Virus record (IMG/VR): IMGVR_UViG_3300003322_000736 | Span: 1 to 28,100 of that record | Direction: 5' to 3' (one strand) | From: a virus | DNA length: 28,100 bases | Shown here: one piece after another, positions 24,175 through 28,100 of the stretch | Layout of the letters: each line of letters starts with the position of its first letter | Numbering within the stretch: the stretch's first letter is position 1 | The notes under the pieces: generated by a model | What the model saw: the letters and a program-made list of their open reading frames with translations, nothing else | Database searches by the model: none | What the model was told of the DNA's origin: nothing | Position numbers and translations under genes: made by a program

Positions 24175-24455
24175 GATTGCACCGCCTTTTTCTTCATGCG
24201 CGTGATGACGCCGCGAAGCGAATTGCAACGCCTGTCCGCATGCTCACGGGCCTGGCGCTCTGATTCGTACCAGCGTTTATATCGATCACGCTCGCTTACA
24301 AGCTGATCATGGTTTTTCACCATCAGCTCGCAGGCATCGGCGATGCGCATAAGGCTTCCGGTCTTGAGCGAATCGTTATCAAGCCCGAAGCCTTCCTGCA
24401 TGTCACGGTAATACTCGCCGCGTGATTCTTGTCGGTAATATTTACGCTCGCTCAC
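24171..24455 (-). CDS. Small basic coiled-coil protein
   Basis: 94 residues from GTG 24455, supported by AGGAGG five bases upstream and a GTGA overlap with the ninB stop. Tyr/Arg/Glu-rich: ERKYYRQESRGEYYRD at the start, then a long helix (KNHDQLVSERDRYKRWYESERQ, in two parts) of coiled-coil character, then a basic end KKKAVQS. No known family. Its coupling to ninB suggests a DNA-metabolism or accessory role, unproven. Confidence 0.6.
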   Translation of the reverse strand: MSERKYYRQESRGEYYRDMQEGFGLDNDSLKTGSLMRIADACELMVKNHDQLVSERDRYKRWYESERQAREHADRRCNSLRGVITRMKKKAVQS

Positions 24456-24868
24456 GCCCACCTCCTACCTAATTCCTCGTCTGAGTCGCGGATGCCACGG
24501 GCGGCTTTGACTACGTCGCACCAGTAGACCGGATTGCATGTAAGACCTTGCTCACGCGGTTCGTCACCGATGTAGAAAGCCATGGTGATCGCGTCTGTAG
24601 CCTGCGTTCGCGTGAGCTTGAGACTTGATCCACCGAGCATTACAAAGCCCCGGGGACCGTTTCCCATATCGATGCCTGGCAGCATTCGCCAGCCCAACAC
24701 CGTGCCGCTGATGAAGTGACGCCAGTCGTCTTTCGACAACCGATTACCGTGCCACTGCATCTGCTCCAAATCACCACACGCGGCATTGAGCAAGCGCCGC
24801 TGAGCGTCGGACATGAAGCCCTCGCCAGATAGGCGCCAGTCGGCCTCGGTGATGGGCTTTGCGTTCAT
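24452..24868 (-). CDS. ninB: NinB family recombination protein (lambda Orf-like)
   Basis: 138 residues from ATG 24868, in a TAATG overlap with the ssb stop. NinB hallmarks: ITEADWRLS near the start, GTVLGWRMLPGID in the middle, then GPRGFVMLGGSSLKLTRTQA and VYWCDVVKAARG. In phage lambda, Orf/NinB is a recombination mediator that binds SSB and single-stranded DNA and replaces RecFOR. It lies right after ssb and the exonuclease, so it belongs to the phage recombination set. Confidence 0.85.
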   Translation of the reverse strand: MNAKPITEADWRLSGEGFMSDAQRRLLNAACGDLEQMQWHGNRLSKDDWRHFISGTVLGWRMLPGIDMGNGPRGFVMLGGSSLKLTRTQATDAITMAFYIGDEPREQGLTCNPVYWCDVVKAARGIRDSDEELGRRWA

Positions 24869-25305
24869 TACCAAAGCTGCCTGCGCTGATACGGGGCGAA
24901 CGGGATATCGTCATCGGGCGGTACGTCAGAGCCGCCGCCGTGCGCGGGAGCAGATGAGCGGCTACGAGACTTCGATTCACCGGATAGCTTGCCACCGAGC
25001 AGCGCTACGTCATTCACCAGGACTTCCAGCGAATAACCCTTCCCGCCGTCTTTGCGGTCAAATTCCTCATTGCGCAATTCGCCGCTTCCGCCAATCTGCG
25101 TACCTTTCTTGAGTTCCAGCTTCGCGAGACCTTCGGCACGCTTCCCGAATGCTTTGACCGTGACCCAATTAGTTCCCTTGTTATCTCCATAGCCGTAGCC
25201 AATCGCAACGCGTGCAGACCATACGGCGGTACCGCTTCCGGTGTATCGCGTTTCAGCGTCAGCACCCAGCCGGCCAGTGAAGGAATAGTTGTTTAGATCG
25301 CTCAT
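24868..25305 (-). CDS. ssb: Single-stranded DNA-binding protein
   Basis: 145 residues from ATG 25305, with GAGGG upstream and an ATGA overlap with the exonuclease stop. The OB-fold occupies about residues 1-106 (NNYSFTGRLGADAETRYT, TNWVTVKAFGKRAE, GSGELRNEEF). A Ser/Gly-rich linker leads to the acidic motif DDDIPF at 131-136, which normally ends SSB proteins and binds partner proteins. Here nine more residues follow (APYQRRQLW). Encoded between exo and ninB, as in a recombination/replication operon. Confidence 0.9.
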   Translation of the reverse strand: MSDLNNYSFTGRLGADAETRYTGSGTAVWSARVAIGYGYGDNKGTNWVTVKAFGKRAEGLAKLELKKGTQIGGSGELRNEEFDRKDGGKGYSLEVLVNDVALLGGKLSGESKSRSRSSAPAHGGGSDVPPDDDIPFAPYQRRQLW

Positions 25306-25955
25306 GCTGCCCTCACATTTATTTGGTTGATGATTGCCTGCACGTCGGCCTCCATGAGAAGGCAAGCCTGTTCAAGCCGACTGATGTACTCGTCGTCTCG
25401 TTCGACGCGCTGCACATAAAGGCGTAGTTGTTCGGGAAAATCGGGGTGGTATGAAATGAAGTCCCACCACAGACGCTCTGTTACCCATAGGCCGCCTTGA
25501 ATCTGTTCGATGTGCTCCTGCGGTAGTCCGGTCAGCAGGGTTTCAAGGTGAACCTCAGGCGACTCAGGAGATTTGATTTCACCGCCGCCTACCGTGCCGA
25601 CAAGAAAATCAGGCGATGCGCCAATGAAGTCGTACTTTGGGTGCTGGATGAATCCGCACATTTCGACAATGACGCCGGTTTCAGCCTGGTAGGCAGCGAC
25701 TGCCGCAGGCTCAACGTCTCGTCCCCACTGGAGCGCAAAAGCCTTGACCTGTTTTCGAGGCTTCATAGTCAGCCTCTCAGCCGCCAACTGATGCGCGTAG
25801 TTAACTAGGGCGAGAGGCTGCGGCTTGGGCTGGCCCTTGCGCGGGCCCGACTTGAACTCACCACGCTCACGCTCGACCATCACGTCATGCATGCGTGACG
25901 CAGTGATCTTACCGGCGCGTTCGGCGAACCATTCTTCGCTTCTCTGCTCGATCAT
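25302..25955 (-). CDS. exo: Lambda-type exonuclease (YqaJ family)
   Basis: 217 residues. The YqaJ nuclease core is complete: ITASRMHDV near the start, QWGRDVEPAA with Glu82, then GASPDFLVG with Asp116, and GGEIKSP with Glu126 and Lys128. These bind the metal ions of the lambda exonuclease fold, which digests the 5' strand of DNA ends and leaves 3' tails for an annealing protein. A candidate annealing gene lies directly upstream, SSB directly downstream, so the three work together in recombination. Confidence 0.92.
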   Translation of the reverse strand: MIEQRSEEWFAERAGKITASRMHDVMVERERGEFKSGPRKGQPKPQPLALVNYAHQLAAERLTMKPRKQVKAFALQWGRDVEPAAVAAYQAETGVIVEMCGFIQHPKYDFIGASPDFLVGTVGGGEIKSPESPEVHLETLLTGLPQEHIEQIQGGLWVTERLWWDFISYHPDFPEQLRLYVQRVERDDEYISRLEQACLLMEADVQAIINQINVRAA

Positions 25956-26782
25956 TGTTGATTCTCCGCGTCCGCCTTTTCGGCGATCTGCTGGTATTTA
26001 GGAAGGAGATCGGCGACAAGAAGTCGCTTGTCCTTTGCCCATCCCGCCCACATGGCGCGGAACTTCTCGACACCCATGGCTGCCACATCCAAAGCCTCCT
26101 TATCGGCGGCGTCACGCTCCGGGCCTTCTTTGATGGTCTGCTGTACGGCAGAGGCACCGGCGCTTGCGCGGTTCTGGCCTACAATCTCGGCCACAACTTC
26201 ATCCGGCAAATCCTCAATGTCCTGGGTAAAGATGTCGGATGCAGCAGTGGCGGTAATGACCGCATCTACCTGGGCGCGCTTCTTGGCCATCTTCAGAATC
26301 GTATTAGCGACGTCTGATGGATTGGTTCGAACCTGCTTCTTTTTCTCAACACGACCCTGCCACTTGGAAAACTTGATGCGGCGCCGGTTTTCCGGCGTAA
26401 CGTCGTATTCCTCGTCACAGATGGCAGCGCGCCAGGCGTACTTGTCTTCGTTGCTGCTGCATTCGCCGATACCGGCCCCCACAAAGGAGCCGTTTGACGA
26501 AAGCAGGTTTACGGTCACCCGGTAGGCGATCTCCCCGTCAGCGGACAAGTCTTCTACCTCCGGTTTAGCAGCGAGCCGGAAGGTTGCCATCAGCTTTTCG
26601 GCGCCGGCCTTATAGAGGCTCTTTGACTTGGTTCCAGGGATCGTCCCGTAATGGGTTCCATCCCTCATCACCTCAGCCATGACGTCCTGCATCAGGTTTA
26701 CATGCGCACGGACGTCTGCAGCGGTCAGCGATCGAGCGCCATACGCCTCGACTGCTGGCTGGAATTGAACAACCTGATTCAT
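25952..26782 (-). CDS. Candidate single-strand annealing/recombination protein
   Basis: 276 residues with GGAGG five bases before the ATG and an ATGA overlap into exo. The N-terminal half holds the conserved-looking HYGTIPGTKSKSLYKAGAEKLM and the segment ICDEEYDVTPENRRRIKFSKW; the middle has TNPSDVANTILKMAKKRAQVDAV and TQDIEDLPDE; the rest is helical and Ala-rich. I have met this family in phage recombination operons beside lambda-type exonucleases, but it is usually annotated as hypothetical. Position suggests the annealing partner of exo (Redbeta/RecT/Erf role). The biochemical role is inference. Confidence 0.6.
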   Translation of the reverse strand: MNQVVQFQPAVEAYGARSLTAADVRAHVNLMQDVMAEVMRDGTHYGTIPGTKSKSLYKAGAEKLMATFRLAAKPEVEDLSADGEIAYRVTVNLLSSNGSFVGAGIGECSSNEDKYAWRAAICDEEYDVTPENRRRIKFSKWQGRVEKKKQVRTNPSDVANTILKMAKKRAQVDAVITATAASDIFTQDIEDLPDEVVAEIVGQNRASAGASAVQQTIKEGPERDAADKEALDVAAMGVEKFRAMWAGWAKDKRLLVADLLPKYQQIAEKADAENQQ

Positions 26783-26818
26783 GAAATCCTCCGCCCTCTA
26801 CCGGATGGCGCGGTGTGG

Positions 26819-27244
26819 TTAGATCGGTTCTTCGACAAGTTCAGGGTGCAGTGCCGCCTTCAAGGACGCTTGCAGCTTCTCGATCTGCAGTTTCAGCGAA
26901 TCAATCTCGCGCGATTTTTCCTTAAGTTCGGCTTCTTTCTTATCGCGATACGCCTTGTTGCTCCGGTACACCTCTGGACTTTCGGCAACAAATTCGTCAC
27001 CAATCACGTCACCGCTTGTGATGATCTTGAGCGCCTCGCCATCGTTGTTATCAATGTCATAAGTATCACCCAGGACGATTGTCATGGAGGCTTTTGTAGT
27101 CTCCATTTCGCGCCATGATTTCTTGATAAACACCGCGTTCGTTTCCAGCATGCGAGCAATCGCGGGAAGCGACTCGGCAGCTTTTTCGGCTGGGATGTGG
27201 ATCGCGATGTGCGTCGCGTCTTTTGTTTCGATCAGTGCGTACAT
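26819..27244 (-). CDS. Hypothetical early protein with C-terminal coiled coil
   Basis: 141 residues, with AGGAGA before the ATG. Residues 1-92 look like a compact alpha/beta domain (YALIETKDATHIAIHIPAE at the start, SMTIVLGDTYDID further on). Residues about 95-132 form a charged coiled coil (KKEAELKEKSREIDSLKLQ and on) and the end is acidic. No family recognised. It is the gene just before the annealing protein and may be part of the recombination set or of its regulation. Confidence 0.6.
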   Translation of the reverse strand: MYALIETKDATHIAIHIPAEKAAESLPAIARMLETNAVFIKKSWREMETTKASMTIVLGDTYDIDNNDGEALKIITSGDVIGDEFVAESPEVYRSNKAYRDKKEAELKEKSREIDSLKLQIEKLQASLKAALHPELVEEPI

Positions 27245-27261
27245 TTCAAATCTCCTGCCAG

Positions 27262-27408
27262 CTACCCGCTGGCGTGTTGGTAGTGGGTGGGGTGGCCGGT
27301 GCTGATCTCCGGCTTTCCGGTTTCACGGATATGAGCCGACAGGTTTAACCGAACATCTCCACTGTCGATTTCTACCGTCTCTCTTATTGAAGTTCGGAAG
27401 ATTGTCTT
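27262..27408 (-). other. Open frame of 48 codons without a start codon
   Basis: Between two genes of the operon, one frame reads as protein-like sequence (SIRETVEIDSGDVRLNLSAH, then HIRETGKPEISTGHP) to a stop at 27262. The frame opens right after a TGA at 27409-27411 and contains no ATG, GTG or TTG start. Removing one A from the GTGAAAGACA stretch would join a GTG in the adjacent frame to it. It is either a small gene broken by a single-base change, or chance. No strong ribosome site is seen. The remaining gap up to 27452 shows nothing else I can support. Confidence 0.3.
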
Positions 27409-27452
27409 TCACTACGCAGTGCGCATCAGCCTGCGCATTCACCCCATAATCG

Positions 27453-27620
27453 TTACTTCGCCTTAGGCACTGTCACCCGAATCCTAGGCTTCTGCTGCCG
27501 AAGGTGATGACCTGCGCCGAAGAACTTTGCAGCCCAAATTGCGCGACGTTCGTTGTTGCTCAGTGGCCGATAGGTCTCGGCGCGCTGGTCGGCGCGAGTG
27601 AGGAAGTGAAGGACGTTCAT
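27453..27620 (-). CDS. Small basic hypothetical protein
   Basis: 55 residues; ATG overlaps the stop of the upstream gene as ATGA. Basic and Arg-rich: FLTRADQRAETYRPLSNNE, then RRAIWAAKFFGAGHHLRQQK, and a KPRIRVTVPKAK end. Coupling by ATGA overlap and the coding-like composition support it although it is short. No family recognised. A nucleic-acid-binding role is possible from the charge only. Confidence 0.6.
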   Translation of the reverse strand: MNVLHFLTRADQRAETYRPLSNNERRAIWAAKFFGAGHHLRQQKPRIRVTVPKAK

Positions 27621-28099
27621 GCCACTTCCTTCGCAGACTGGGCGATGACGTTCCCATCGATGTCAACCTCGACTGCAGCACGAACCACGCGCGGCGCTTT
27701 GCATTTAGCCGTTGCGTTGCGATCATGAATGGGCCGTAATTCGGAGACGCGGACGCCCACAGCTACAAACTTGGTTGCCTCTCGGAAATAGGCTAAGGCA
27801 TGCATTGGAGTGGGGCCGAAGTGAAGGCCCCCGCCGCATGAATTGTCCGCGCGGAAATCGTCGCAGGTTGTTTTCGAGCCAGGCGAATAGTCGAATCCAC
27901 GATCAGTGGTCCACTTGTCATTGACCGCCTTGTAGACTGTGGCGATACCGCGCTCCACTTTGACGCCGTGGTAGGCGCACCACTCTTTGCCGTCGAAGCT
28001 AGTGACCTTGGTATGGTCGATAACTACTCCGCCAGTTAGATGGACGGTCGCGTCATGGAGATGGACTGCGACAGAGCCGCACGCCGTCACCGTGGACGA
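27617..28099 (-). CDS. Uncharacterised phage protein, N-terminus cut by window end
   Basis: The frame is open to the right edge, so the start is probably outside; GTG 28090 is only a fallback. The N-terminal visible part (SVAVHLHDATVHLTGG) has alternating short Val/Ala/His strands, like the last rungs of a repetitive beta-helix that is common in this family. Next comes a conserved-looking domain: VYKAVNDKWTTDRGFDY, CGGGLHFGPTPMHALAYF and KFVAVGVRVSELRPI. I know this combination from phage proteins without assigned function. First gene of the visible early operon. Confidence 0.6.
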   Translation of the reverse strand, partial: SSTVTACGSVAVHLHDATVHLTGGVVIDHTKVTSFDGKEWCAYHGVKVERGIATVYKAVNDKWTTDRGFDYSPGSKTTCDDFRADNSCGGGLHFGPTPMHALAYFREATKFVAVGVRVSELRPIHDRNATAKCKAPRVVRAAVEVDIDGNVIAQSAKEVA

Positions 28100-28100
28100 G

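Overview
The window is phage DNA from end to end: a temperate phage with a contractile tail (myovirus-like). The host is most likely a member of the Pseudomonadota. The grounds are a lambda-type exonuclease/SSB/NinB recombination set, good Shine-Dalgarno sites, and an attachment site inside a tRNA-Arg(CCU) gene. I cannot name a genus. No chromosomal housekeeping gene is visible.

Positions 1-21139 hold the late genes, all on the + strand and mostly joined by ATGA, TGATG or TAATG overlaps. Head module: C-terminal part of the portal (DUF1073 type), Mu gpF-like minor head protein, a three-part fusion (Nudix + DUF2213-like prohead protease + Lys/Glu-rich scaffold), a cement-like protein, and the major capsid protein (DUF2184 type), followed by a terminator. 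Connector and tail module: five small structural proteins, a DUF3383-type sheath with an inserted repeat domain, a tube protein, a tail-assembly chaperone read through a probable -1 frameshift on a run of eight T, and a short tape measure with a C-terminal lytic transglycosylase. Baseplate: hub, spike with an HxH tip, gp25-like wedge, gpJ-like wedge and a DUF2612-like protein, then a second terminator. Host-recognition genes follow: a glycine-rich fibre and an SGNH-esterase tailspike. A lower-GC methyltransferase gene, probably a lysogenic-conversion cargo, closes this arm.

At 21509-21558 lies the 3' part of a tRNA-Arg gene without its 5' half, 12 nt from the end of the integrase gene. Phage genes lie on both sides and the two sides complement each other, so this looks like an attP in the circular (uninserted) arrangement, or else a junction between tandem prophages. 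A family of TGGTCWCA repeats flanks the core on both sides and may be integrase/excisionase arm sites.

Positions 21571-28100 are an early operon on the - strand, transcribed leftwards: an uncharacterised protein cut by the window end, small unknown proteins, a candidate single-strand annealing protein, lambda-type exonuclease, SSB, NinB, several small accessory proteins (two of them under 60 residues, one Cys-rich), an HTH excisionase-like protein and the integrase. Terminase, repressor and lysis genes are not seen and presumably lie outside the window.
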